This document shows, one piece after another, positions 1 through 5,944 of a DNA stretch of 8,218 nt (the first letter of the stretch is position 1; every line of letters starts with the position of its first letter). Source of the DNA: Caldifarciminota bacterium UBA5631 (GTDB lineage Bacteria; Hydrothermota; Hydrothermia; UBA1063); NCBI GenBank assembly GCA_002421425.1, contig DIJZ01000017.1, forward strand, positions 1-8,218. Direction: 5' to 3'. The notes beneath the pieces are model-generated. The model searched no databases. It saw only the letters and a program-made list of their open reading frames with translations, and was not told the DNA's origin. Both the position numbers and the translations under genes were made by a program.

Positions 1-139
1 TGAGTTTCCGGATCCAGAGTGCGATCTTGACTACGTTCCTGTTACTCCAAGAGAGGCTGAAGTACGCTATGCTCTCTCCAACTCCTTTGGTTTTGGTGGA
101 CATAACGCGTCGCTTCTGGTTAAGAAATACTCTTCCTGA
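1..139 (+). CDS. fabF: 3-oxoacyl-[ACP] synthase II (FabF), C-terminal end only
   Basis: This is a partial gene cut by the left window edge. The frame starting at base 2 gives 45 residues and a TGA stop at 137-139. The peptide contains NSFGFGGHN (bases 80-106), the glycine-rich C-terminal signature of beta-ketoacyl-ACP synthases, followed by ASLLVKK, as expected at the end of FabF. In this family the loop contains the gatekeeper phenylalanine near the active site. The preceding DYVPVTPRE segment also matches the usual FabF tail. The enzyme condenses malonyl-ACP with acyl-ACP in cytoplasmic fatty acid elongation. The active-site Cys and His residues lie outside the window, so catalytic competence cannot be judged. 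Its end overlaps the convergent transglutaminase gene by 20 bp. A related KAS enzyme such as FabB or a polyketide KS is possible but less likely. Confidence 0.88.
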   Translation, partial: EFPDPECDLDYVPVTPREAEVRYALSNSFGFGGHNASLLVKKYSS

Positions 140-1994
140 AGTTTTCGTATTTTCTCTTCAATTCTTGATAGTCACATTGTCCTGAAAATCTACACATCAG
201 ATATTCCCGCAAAAAGGCAACAGCTGCAGATGATTTTACGATCTGCTCAATATCCCCGGCAGTCATTCCGGGTTCAATCTTGATACCTTTTATTTTGAGG
301 ATCCTTTCAAATTTTCGAAAATATTGAGTGGCAACATTTTCCTTTATTGTGAATTTTCGAGCAATGAAGAAGAGTGCTGCCGACGCTAATAAAAGTCCTG
401 CAAAGCAAGCAATTAGTATTAATATACGTTGCCCGGTAAATAATTTTTTTAAAGAGCTTCTGAGATTCAAAAATATTTTTAATTGATTGGAGAAACTGAA
501 CTCAAGAACCTGGGTTGTCCAGAGATACGCGAGGTAATCAACATATTCTCTTAGATTACCCAGCACTTCACCTTTCTTAGCGGCAGGTGGCGTTGGATCC
601 ATAGATACCCATTCACCGTTAGCATAGTATTCTACCCACGTGTGGGCATGTCTTGTTCGTATCACAAAGTAGCTACCGAACCTGTTCCATTCATCGGTTA
701 AGAACCCACCAACAAGGCGAGAAGGGATTCCCGCTCTTCTCAGGAGAAGAGCTGACAAGGTTGCAAAATATTCGCAGTGCCCGCGCTTTTTAACAATGAA
801 ATTCTGAATCCAGTTTGAATCGGGAGCTTCTTCGATGGAATATCTGTAGTTTCTTAAGAAGTGATACTTTATATTGTTTGCTGTTTCTTCAGCGGTCTTA
901 CCTTTTAGATTTTCTGCAAAAAAAAGCGAATCAAGAATCGGGGTTAAAACTTCCGGTATGTCCCTAAAATCTAACTCTTCTGGTAGCTCCGTATCTGGTG
1001 ATGCTGAAGAATAGGAATTGTATTGAGTTTTTTGTAGCAGATTCCTTCCTGCGACGAGAAATACTTTACCCCACGAAGGCGTAAATGCAACTCTCCGAAT
1101 ATCGATTCTTTCAGGATAATCGGGAGCATAAAGTACTCTGGTATTCATTGGTTCAATGGTGATTGAGTAGCTCCGCAGTGTTCTTGTTCCCTTTATTTCT
1201 CCAAAATGTTTCCAACCCGGTAAATCCTCCGGATCCCTGAGCCAGGTATCTTTTTCGTACTTGTTGTAAACAATTCCACGCACATAAAGCACTTTTTCCT
1301 TAATCCTGTTGAGGGGTTTGATGCGAAGGAGAATCTGATCCTGGAGATTCATATCCTCAACTTTACCCATTTTCAATTCATTACTGAAGCCTTCCTTCCT
1401 CGATGGGGCGTAGACCTGCGCTCTCAGGAGCACATAGGGTGACCTGGGAAGAAATACAAAGAAGAATATTGACATTATTATTGTTCCAATTCCAAATCTT
1501 ATACCGAATTTTGTTAGAGTACTTCTGACCTCAGTTTTCAAAGTGGTCTCCTTCTTCTCATCAAGGAATGTAATTACGACAAGTGCAATGGAGGCAGCCA
1601 CAATGTACAGGATCAGGTAGAGAACGAAGACGACGGAGTAATGAAATACTGCACTATCAAGAAAATTGAAAAATGAAAGCGCAATTATTTGCTTAAGATC
1701 GCGCATTGCCTTCTTTCCGAGCATCTTAATAATGCTCAAGAACATTATCCAGTACGCAATTGCCTCAAAGGGCATTCTTACGGCAATTATTGCAAAAATC
1801 AACGTTCCAAGCACGCCACAGACCGTTAGGAGTACGCCGGGAAGCGGTTTCCCGACAACGAGGTCAAGGTACGTTGCTGCTGTGAGGATAACAAGGAAAA
1901 TCAAGCCGGCGGGGTAAAGAGAATGGGCCAGACTTATTAGCCCGATGAAAAGAGGCACATAAGTAAGGGCTCTAATGGTTTTGTCAATCTTCAT
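120..1994 (-). CDS. TgpA-like membrane protein with transglutaminase-like domain
   Basis: This is a 624-residue membrane protein, counted from the ATG at 1994. The N-terminal ~185 residues form about five or six hydrophobic helices (DUF3488/TgpA_N-like), followed by an extracytoplasmic region. A transglutaminase-like core shows the triad Cys407 in RGHCEYFAT, His451 in RHAHTWVEY and Asp466 in WVSMDPTPP. A single helix follows near residues 523-545, then a ~75-residue basic cytoplasmic tail resembling DUF4129. This is the usual architecture of the TgpA family; Pseudomonas TgpA is reported to be essential, but the substrate is unknown. The ATG overlaps the DUF58 stop by 11 bp, which suggests coupling. 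A TTG at 2018 would add eight residues. I prefer the ATG because the protein then begins directly before the first helix, as in relatives. Neither start has a Shine-Dalgarno sequence. It is the last gene of the moxR operon. Family assignment is firm; protease, amidase or cross-linking activity is not established. Confidence 0.9.
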   Translation of the reverse strand: MKIDKTIRALTYVPLFIGLISLAHSLYPAGLIFLVILTAATYLDLVVGKPLPGVLLTVCGVLGTLIFAIIAVRMPFEAIAYWIMFLSIIKMLGKKAMRDLKQIIALSFFNFLDSAVFHYSVVFVLYLILYIVAASIALVVITFLDEKKETTLKTEVRSTLTKFGIRFGIGTIIMSIFFFVFLPRSPYVLLRAQVYAPSRKEGFSNELKMGKVEDMNLQDQILLRIKPLNRIKEKVLYVRGIVYNKYEKDTWLRDPEDLPGWKHFGEIKGTRTLRSYSITIEPMNTRVLYAPDYPERIDIRRVAFTPSWGKVFLVAGRNLLQKTQYNSYSSASPDTELPEELDFRDIPEVLTPILDSLFFAENLKGKTAEETANNIKYHFLRNYRYSIEEAPDSNWIQNFIVKKRGHCEYFATLSALLLRRAGIPSRLVGGFLTDEWNRFGSYFVIRTRHAHTWVEYYANGEWVSMDPTPPAAKKGEVLGNLREYVDYLAYLWTTQVLEFSFSNQLKIFLNLRSSLKKLFTGQRILILIACFAGLLLASAALFFIARKFTIKENVATQYFRKFERILKIKGIKIEPGMTAGDIEQIVKSSAAVAFLREYLMCRFSGQCDYQELKRKYENFRKSIS

Positions 1995-2877
1995 AAGACA
2001 GAAGGGCGAGTTTCTCAAGAATTCTAATTTTTTGTTTCATACCCGAGTCAGGAGGAAGTTCTTCCTTACCATCCACTGAAAGACCTACACTATGTCCATT
2101 TTCAAGATAATAGACTGCCATGGATGCAACTTTTTCAATTTCACTTTCAGAGGCTCTTGAACTTATCTCAAGCGTAAATTCTTTGAAATCCTCATCATGG
2201 AAGCGCTTGACGAACAAGTCCTTGTTCTTAACTTTTTTCCAGTAAATCCTTGAGACACTGTCGTGTTTTTCATATTTTCTTAGACCCATAAAATCACCAA
2301 TGGCGCCCTCTTTGGTAGACTGGGCACCCCATCCGGCGTTTTTTGGATATAAGGATCTGTCCTCGTGCCTGATTCGATATATGTGCGGAAAAACCAGCAC
2401 TTTTAGATTCAGGGGATAATACATTTCCCTGATTGTAAAACTGAGCGGAAAGGTTGTACCTGCGAAAACGGCATCAACATTGGAATAACCTCGTCTCTCA
2501 AAGTAGTATGGCATCAAACTTTCTCTATAGCTCTTAGGTGGAATCATATCAAAGAGTACTTTTTCTTTATCGCTTTTTTTAACGTAGATCAGAAAAACGG
2601 GCACTATGTTTCGATTTGAAACCCTTATTTTTAAATAATTTACGGTTTTCGCGTATATCTCTTCGGGGACGATAATAGAAAGTCTGATCGATTTTAAGCT
2701 TAGATAGCTAAAAAAACCGGAAAGTGCCATTATGGAGAGCAGAGCAGCAAGGAAGAAATAGAGCAGGTTGTTTCCAGAGTTCACTGCGGCGAAGCCCAGG
2801 AGAAGAGTAAGTACTGCATAATACCTACCCCATTTTTTTAACTTGACGTATGAAACAAAGGGTTTGACACGCGCCAT
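1984..2877 (-). CDS. DUF58 domain-containing membrane protein
   Basis: This is a 297-residue protein that begins at an ATG three bases after the moxR stop (TGA-TAA-ATG). Two hydrophobic segments lie at about residues 19-33 and 38-57, with the NSGNNLLY motif between them, as is typical of DUF58 proteins. A beta-rich middle region follows. The DUF58 signature is at residues 194-215 (GDFMGLRKYEKHDSVSRIYW, then KK), corresponding to the family pattern of Arg-x-Tyr...Asp...Arg-x-Ile-x-Trp-Lys. In longer relatives a von Willebrand A-like fold surrounds this motif. Here only ~80 residues follow, so it is one of the short forms. DUF58 proteins are almost always encoded beside MoxR ATPases and often beside transglutaminase membrane proteins, as here. 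The likely role is as a membrane partner of the MoxR ATPase, but the molecular function is unknown. No Shine-Dalgarno precedes the start, so translation is probably coupled to moxR. Confidence 0.9.
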   Translation of the reverse strand: MARVKPFVSYVKLKKWGRYYAVLTLLLGFAAVNSGNNLLYFFLAALLSIMALSGFFSYLSLKSIRLSIIVPEEIYAKTVNYLKIRVSNRNIVPVFLIYVKKSDKEKVLFDMIPPKSYRESLMPYYFERRGYSNVDAVFAGTTFPLSFTIREMYYPLNLKVLVFPHIYRIRHEDRSLYPKNAGWGAQSTKEGAIGDFMGLRKYEKHDSVSRIYWKKVKNKDLFVKRFHDEDFKEFTLEISSRASESEIEKVASMAVYYLENGHSVGLSVDGKEELPPDSGMKQKIRILEKLALLSYED

Positions 2878-2880
2878 TTA

Positions 2881-3789
2881 TCAGCGTGGAACTGGAATTT
2901 TTTCTATGAACTCTTTTAGAAAAATATGGAGGTCACACTCGGGAACATCGCAGATAACTCTGTGGCTGGTCACATAAACAAAAAGGTCTTTGATATCCTC
3001 TGGAATTACGTAGTTTCTTCCCTCTATGAGGGCTTTTGCACGGGCACATTTGAGGATGTGAATTGACGCTCGTGAACTCAGGCCTTCCTTAATCATCTGG
3101 TGTTTTCTTGATGCAGTTACAATTTCTGAGATGTATTCGATGATTGCTTCATCTACGACGACATCATTCACTTTTTGTTGTAGTGAAACAAGTTCGGTTT
3201 GAGTACACTGCTGTTTAAGATTTTCAATATGAGACCGTGGGTCACCATCTTTTAGAATTTCCTCTTCAATCTCCTTTGTGGGGTAATCAATGTTGATCTT
3301 CATAATGAAACGATCGGTCTGAGTAATAGGTAAGGGAAAAGTTCCCGCATAGTCCAGTGGATTTTGCGTTGCAATAACGATGAACGGCTTTTCCATTATG
3401 AAAGTCTTTCCCTCAATTGTAACCTGTCTTTCTTCCATTACTTCGATTAATGCACTCTGAGTTTTAGGAGACGCGCGGTTAATTTCATCAATCAGGATTA
3501 AATTTGCAAAAATAGGTCCGGGGTAGAATTGAAATTCACCCGTTCTGGTGTTGTATATGTAAGTACCCAGGATGTCTGAAGGAAGAACGTCGCTGGTGAA
3601 CTGAATTCTTCTAAAGGTTAGACCAAGAATCTTTGAGAAGGTAAGGGCTATAGTGGTTTTACCGACTCCCGTAGGCCCTTCAAGCAGTATATGACCATCG
3701 GCAATAATTGCGGAAAGAACGGCTTTAAGAATCTCGTCCTGGCCCTTAATTATCTTCCTGGCTTCAGCCAGAATTGTATGAATATTCAT
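2881..3789 (-). CDS. MoxR-family AAA+ ATPase
   Basis: This is a 302-residue ATPase, counted from the ATG at 3789. It has Walker A GPTGVGKT (residues 38-45), Walker B LILIDEINRAS (97-107), sensor 1 ATQNP (140-144) and the MoxR-type PLPITQTDRF segment (about 152-161). A C-terminal lid domain includes SSRASIHILKCARAKALIEGR. MoxR ATPases are cytoplasmic, chaperone-like AAA+ proteins thought to remodel or activate proteins carrying VWA-like domains. The DUF58 partner is directly downstream. In-frame alternatives are an ATG at 3804 (five extra residues) and a GTG at 3837 (16 extra). I chose 3789 because the N-terminus NIHTILAEARKIIKGQDEIL aligns with the usual MoxR start. AAGGA sits only two bases from the 3804 ATG and about 17 from the 3789 ATG, so neither has a normal ribosome-binding site. 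First gene of the leftward operon. Confidence 0.92.
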   Translation of the reverse strand: MNIHTILAEARKIIKGQDEILKAVLSAIIADGHILLEGPTGVGKTTIALTFSKILGLTFRRIQFTSDVLPSDILGTYIYNTRTGEFQFYPGPIFANLILIDEINRASPKTQSALIEVMEERQVTIEGKTFIMEKPFIVIATQNPLDYAGTFPLPITQTDRFIMKINIDYPTKEIEEEILKDGDPRSHIENLKQQCTQTELVSLQQKVNDVVVDEAIIEYISEIVTASRKHQMIKEGLSSRASIHILKCARAKALIEGRNYVIPEDIKDLFVYVTSHRVICDVPECDLHIFLKEFIEKIPVPR

Positions 3790-3795
3790 TACAAG

Positions 3796-3801
3796 ATTAT
3801 A
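3796..3801 (-). promoter_or_regulatory. Candidate -10 box for the moxR operon (possible leaderless start)
   Basis: On the minus strand a perfect TATAAT occupies 3801-3796. Only six bases (CTTGTA) separate it from the preferred moxR ATG at 3789, so transcription from this box would start at or next to the A of the start codon. The matching -35 is weak: TTTCCC, 17 bp upstream. A second minus-strand TATAAT at 3915-3910 could instead drive a longer leader, but it too lacks a good -35. This is inferred from spacing and consensus only. Confidence 0.4.
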
Positions 3802-3882
3802 CATTATCCTTGATGTACGGGAAAACAGCCCTCGCACTGGGAGAATTGCTACTTCTTTACCTCTATAAGAATGTTTCCACTT

Positions 3883-3911
3883 TTGACATTTTACGATGGT
3901 GCCTTAATAAT
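3883..3911 (+). promoter_or_regulatory. Sigma-70-type promoter for the slyD operon
   Basis: A perfect -35 hexamer TTGACA (3883-3888) is followed after exactly 17 bp by AATAAT (3906-3911), a 5 of 6 match to the -10 consensus. Transcription would start near 3918, giving a leader of roughly 18 nt that includes the ribosome-binding site. It lies in the only substantial intergenic gap, upstream of a seven-gene cluster with no other obvious internal promoter, so it probably drives the whole operon. I see no clear operator dyad around it. Confidence 0.75.
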
Positions 3912-3922
3912 TATAAAAACCT

Positions 3923-3930
3923 GGAGGAGG
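3923..3930 (+). promoter_or_regulatory. Ribosome-binding site that fixes the slyD start
   Basis: GGAGGAGG lies five bases before the ATG at 3936. The open frame extends back to 3774, but those upstream codons precede the promoter and encode no recognisable sequence. This site therefore sets the true start at 3936. Confidence 0.85.
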
Positions 3931-3935
3931 TTGTA

Positions 3936-4403
3936 ATGCAAGTTGTTGACAATCAAAAGATCGTATCTTTAGAGTATGTAATGTCGCTTGATGATGGGAA
4001 AATAATTGATTCTACTCAGGGAGAACCTTTTGTTTTTCTCTTTGGAGCGGGCGAGATTTTCCCTAAGCTTGAGGAAGGAATCAAAGGAATGGCCGAAGGC
4101 GAAGAAAAGGACATTGTCCTTGAACCTGAGGATGCTTTCGGAGAGTATGACCCTGAAGCGGTGCAGACGATTCCCCAGCAGTACTTTGGCGATGAAACTC
4201 CAGTGGTAGGCATGCAGTACTATGCTCACTTTGAAGAAGGGAACGAAATTCCATTTTTTGTTAAAGAAGTAAAAGATGGGAACGTAACTATTGACTTCAA
4301 CCATCCCTTTGCAGGGCACAAAATTCGCTTCCATGTTAAGATAGCAGCCGTGAGGGATGCTTCTCCCGAGGAATTGGAACACGGGCATGCCCATCATAAT
4401 TAA
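3936..4403 (+). CDS. slyD: SlyD-type FKBP peptidyl-prolyl cis-trans isomerase
   Basis: This is a 155-residue protein starting at the ATG behind GGAGGAGG. It has the SlyD layout. An N-terminal FKBP half contains SLEYVMSLDDGKIIDST (residues 11-27) and the FLFGAGEIFPKLEEGIKGM segment (34-52). An insert-in-flap chaperone domain spans about residues 66-120, beginning near PEDAFGEYDPEAV. The second FKBP segment is DFNHPFAGHKIRFHVKI (120-136). The short tail ends in EELEHGHAHHN, rich in His and able to bind metal, though much shorter than the E. coli SlyD tail. Family members catalyse prolyl isomerisation and act as cytoplasmic folding chaperones; some bind nickel for hydrogenase maturation. No nickel enzyme gene is present here, so a general folding role is the safer inference. 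First gene of the rightward operon; the next gene begins two bases after its stop. Confidence 0.93.
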   Translation: MQVVDNQKIVSLEYVMSLDDGKIIDSTQGEPFVFLFGAGEIFPKLEEGIKGMAEGEEKDIVLEPEDAFGEYDPEAVQTIPQQYFGDETPVVGMQYYAHFEEGNEIPFFVKEVKDGNVTIDFNHPFAGHKIRFHVKIAAVRDASPEELEHGHAHHN

Positions 4404-4405
4404 AT

Positions 4406-4831
4406 ATGTCCGAAGTGAAGGAGTGGTTTTCACTTCCTTTTGTAGATAAAAAAAGAAGAATAAGGTTTCTTCTCCTTTTCTGTCTTTCAGTAACTCTTTT
4501 TACTGTTGCATTTGGATTCCTCTGGGGGTTCTTTTGCTTCGTGCTCCTTGCCCTGGTTCTAATGCCCTTTTATACAAAAACTCGATACGTAATAAAGGAC
4601 AAAAAGATTTACATCAGAAAACCTTTTTATACGATAGAGAAGGACCTTTCCTACTTTAAGAAAGTAGTAACGGACAGATACGGCATATTCCTGTCGCCAT
4701 TTAGAAAAGCCTCTCCACTTGAGAATTTCCGGGGTCAATTTTTACAGGTTGACAGTGAAGATTTAAAGATGGAACTTTACAATTTTCTAAAACAGGAGAT
4801 AGAGGGTGACAAAAGCGGAAATTCAGAGTAA
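4406..4831 (+). CDS. Small membrane protein of unknown function, possible bacterial PH-like domain
   Basis: I do not recognise this 141-residue protein with confidence. It has a short charged N-terminus (residues 1-20, with KKRR at 15-18). Two closely spaced hydrophobic helices lie at about 21-38 and 40-55, forming a hairpin with both ends probably cytoplasmic. A soluble C-terminal part of ~85 residues begins TRYVIKDKKIYIRKPFYTIE. That alternating beta pattern after a helix pair resembles YdbT/bPH-type membrane proteins, where a PH-like domain follows two transmembrane segments. The resemblance is by shape and a few residues, not a clear motif. The ATG two bases after the slyD stop is the only plausible start. 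It has no Shine-Dalgarno sequence, so translation is probably coupled to slyD. The 3' end overlaps yggS by 26 bp, which supports it being a real gene. Function unknown. Confidence 0.8.
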   Translation: MSEVKEWFSLPFVDKKRRIRFLLLFCLSVTLFTVAFGFLWGFFCFVLLALVLMPFYTKTRYVIKDKKIYIRKPFYTIEKDLSYFKKVVTDRYGIFLSPFRKASPLENFRGQFLQVDSEDLKMELYNFLKQEIEGDKSGNSE

Positions 4832-5483
4832 TATTGAGAAAATCCGCAGCGAAATAGGCGAACTCAAAAGCAAAGCAGGGATTGAATATGAAGTGGTCGT
4901 TGAAGCCGTTACAAAAGGTGTTGAACTGGAGAGGATTCTTTGGGCCTACGAATGTGGAATCAAGGTGATGGGAGAAAGTCGCGTTCAGGAGGCACTACTG
5001 AAGATTCCTTTCTTGAACCTCGACATTGAATGGCACCTGGTAGGTCATTTGCAGACCAATAAGGTTAAGCATGCCATTGAAATCTTTAGAGTAATTGAAT
5101 CTGTTGATAGGGTAGAACTGGTGGAAGCCCTTGATAGACGCCTCGCAAAACCCATAGAGGTTTTTGTTGAAGTGAATACTTCAGGTGAGCCTCAAAAAAC
5201 CGGCTGTGTTCCGGACCAGGTATATAATCTTATTGAAGAGATTCTCAAGAAAGAGAAGTTGCTGCTCACGGGTCTTATGACAATAGGCCCTTATCCTGTA
5301 GAGGAGAAGCGTAGTAGGGCTGCTTTTGCTGCTTTGAGGGAGTTGAAGAAGAAAATTGAAGAGGATTTCGGAGTTAGCATCAAGTGGTTATCAATGGGTA
5401 TGACAGAAGATTACCCGTATGCTGTTCTCGAGGGGGCAAACCTCCTGAGGATTGGCAGGGGAATTTTTGGAGGGAGGACATAA
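4806..5483 (+). CDS. yggS: YggS/PLPBP-family pyridoxal phosphate homeostasis protein
   Basis: This is a 225-residue, single-domain protein with the alanine-racemase N-terminal barrel fold, the normal family length. The PLP-binding lysine is Lys37 in VEAVTKGVELE, matching the family AVSKT motif. Other signatures are MGESRVQEA (near residue 55), IEWHLVGHLQTNK (about 75-87), VEVNTSGEPQKTG and the C-terminal LSMGMTEDYPYAV...LLRIGRGIFG. The family binds PLP without known catalytic turnover and controls vitamin B6 and amino-acid/keto-acid balance in the cytoplasm. The start is GTG at 4806, supported by AGGAG at 4794-4798 with seven bases of spacing. It lies inside the end of the preceding gene (26 bp overlap). 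The stop shares one base with the divIVA start (TAATG). The yggS-divIVA pairing recalls the Gram-positive ylm cluster. Confidence 0.94.
   Translation: MTKAEIQSNIEKIRSEIGELKSKAGIEYEVVVEAVTKGVELERILWAYECGIKVMGESRVQEALLKIPFLNLDIEWHLVGHLQTNKVKHAIEIFRVIESVDRVELVEALDRRLAKPIEVFVEVNTSGEPQKTGCVPDQVYNLIEEILKKEKLLLTGLMTIGPYPVEEKRSRAAFAALRELKKKIEEDFGVSIKWLSMGMTEDYPYAVLEGANLLRIGRGIFGGRT
5469..5477 (+). promoter_or_regulatory. Ribosome-binding site that fixes the divIVA start
   Basis: GGAGGGAGG ends five bases before the ATG at 5483. The reading frame is open back to 5384 inside yggS, but the protein homology begins exactly at this ATG, so this site decides the start. Confidence 0.8.
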
Positions 5484-5944
5484 TGAGGCTTACTCCATTA
5501 GAAATAAGAAAAGCGACCTTCAAAACCCGCTTCAGGGGTTTTGATCCTGAGGAAGTACTCACGTATCTTGAAATGGTCTCCAATGAGTTTGAGAAAATAA
5601 TTCAGGAAAACGAAAGACTGAAAGAACGAATAATGGTTATGGAAAAGAAACTCGCAGAATATCAGGATTTGGAGGAAAGTCTTAAAAAGGCACTATTTCT
5701 TGCCCAGCAAACCTCGGAACAGGCCCTGGTTAACGCTCAGGAAAAGGCTCAGAATATTGTAAAAGAAGCCCAGATAAAAGGCGAGAAAATGATTGCTGAA
5801 TTTACTCTAAAAAAGTCGAAGCTGGAAGAGGAAGTCCAAAGGCTTGAAAAGAGGAAATACGAAATTCTGCAAAAGCTCAGAGGGGAACTGGAGTACTACA
5901 TACGTGTGCTTTCAAGGGAGGTGAAGGAGATTGAAGGAAGCTGA
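5483..5944 (+). CDS. divIVA: DivIVA-family coiled-coil protein
   Basis: This is a 153-residue protein. The N-terminus MRLTPLEIRKATFKTRFRGF followed by DPEEVLTYLEMV matches the DivIVA membrane-targeting domain: LTPxxI, then F...FRGFDPxEVxxFL. In this family the first ~30 residues bind membrane at poles and septa. From about residue 35 almost to the end the sequence is charged heptad-type coiled coil, with a QQTSEQALVNAQEKAQNIVKEA stretch in the middle as in many relatives. DivIVA proteins scaffold division, chromosome-anchoring or polar-growth factors by sensing curved membrane. The start overlaps the yggS stop by one base, and the 3' end overlaps the downstream gene by 14 bp. The neighbouring yggS matches the Gram-positive yggS(ylmE)-sepF-ylmG-ylmH-divIVA order with the three middle genes absent. 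Which partner it recruits cannot be read from the sequence. Confidence 0.92.
   Translation: MRLTPLEIRKATFKTRFRGFDPEEVLTYLEMVSNEFEKIIQENERLKERIMVMEKKLAEYQDLEESLKKALFLAQQTSEQALVNAQEKAQNIVKEAQIKGEKMIAEFTLKKSKLEEEVQRLEKRKYEILQKLRGELEYYIRVLSREVKEIEGS
5917..5924 (+). promoter_or_regulatory. Consensus Shine-Dalgarno for the TTG start of the purine nucleoside phosphorylase
   Basis: GGAGGTGA, a full-length match to the 16S rRNA 3' tail, ends six bases before a TTG at 5931. It lies within the last codons of divIVA. Its strength and spacing support TTG as the real initiation codon; no ATG or GTG lies nearby in frame. Confidence 0.8.

Noticed and set aside
50..80. Imperfect inverted repeat (AGAGAG ... 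CTCTCT) near the fabF end, considered as a terminator for the leftward operon
   Set aside because: The stem is only about six pairs with a long loop, lies within fabF codons and has no following T-run on either strand.
468..482. AT-only palindrome AAAAATATTTTT inside the transglutaminase gene
   Set aside because: It is short, encodes ordinary residues in a basic helix-rich region, and AT-rich coding DNA produces such runs by chance.
1666..1917. 83-codon plus-strand open frame opposite the transmembrane part of the transglutaminase gene
   Set aside because: It is antisense to hydrophobic codons, has no domain and no ribosome-binding site; treated as chance.
1995..2018. TTG start at 2018 for the transglutaminase gene
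   Set aside because: It adds eight residues encoded inside the DUF58 gene that have no counterpart in the family pattern; the ATG at 1994 begins directly before the first membrane helix. It cannot be excluded entirely, since neither start has a Shine-Dalgarno sequence.
3774..3935. In-frame upstream extension of slyD by 54 codons
   Set aside because: It covers the promoter and ribosome-binding site, and its translation resembles nothing in SlyD proteins. The strong GGAGGAGG before 3936 marks the true start.
3969..4433. 154-codon open frame antisense to slyD
   Set aside because: It lies opposite a well-conserved gene, has no recognisable domain and no sign of its own promoter or ribosome-binding site; it is a shadow frame.
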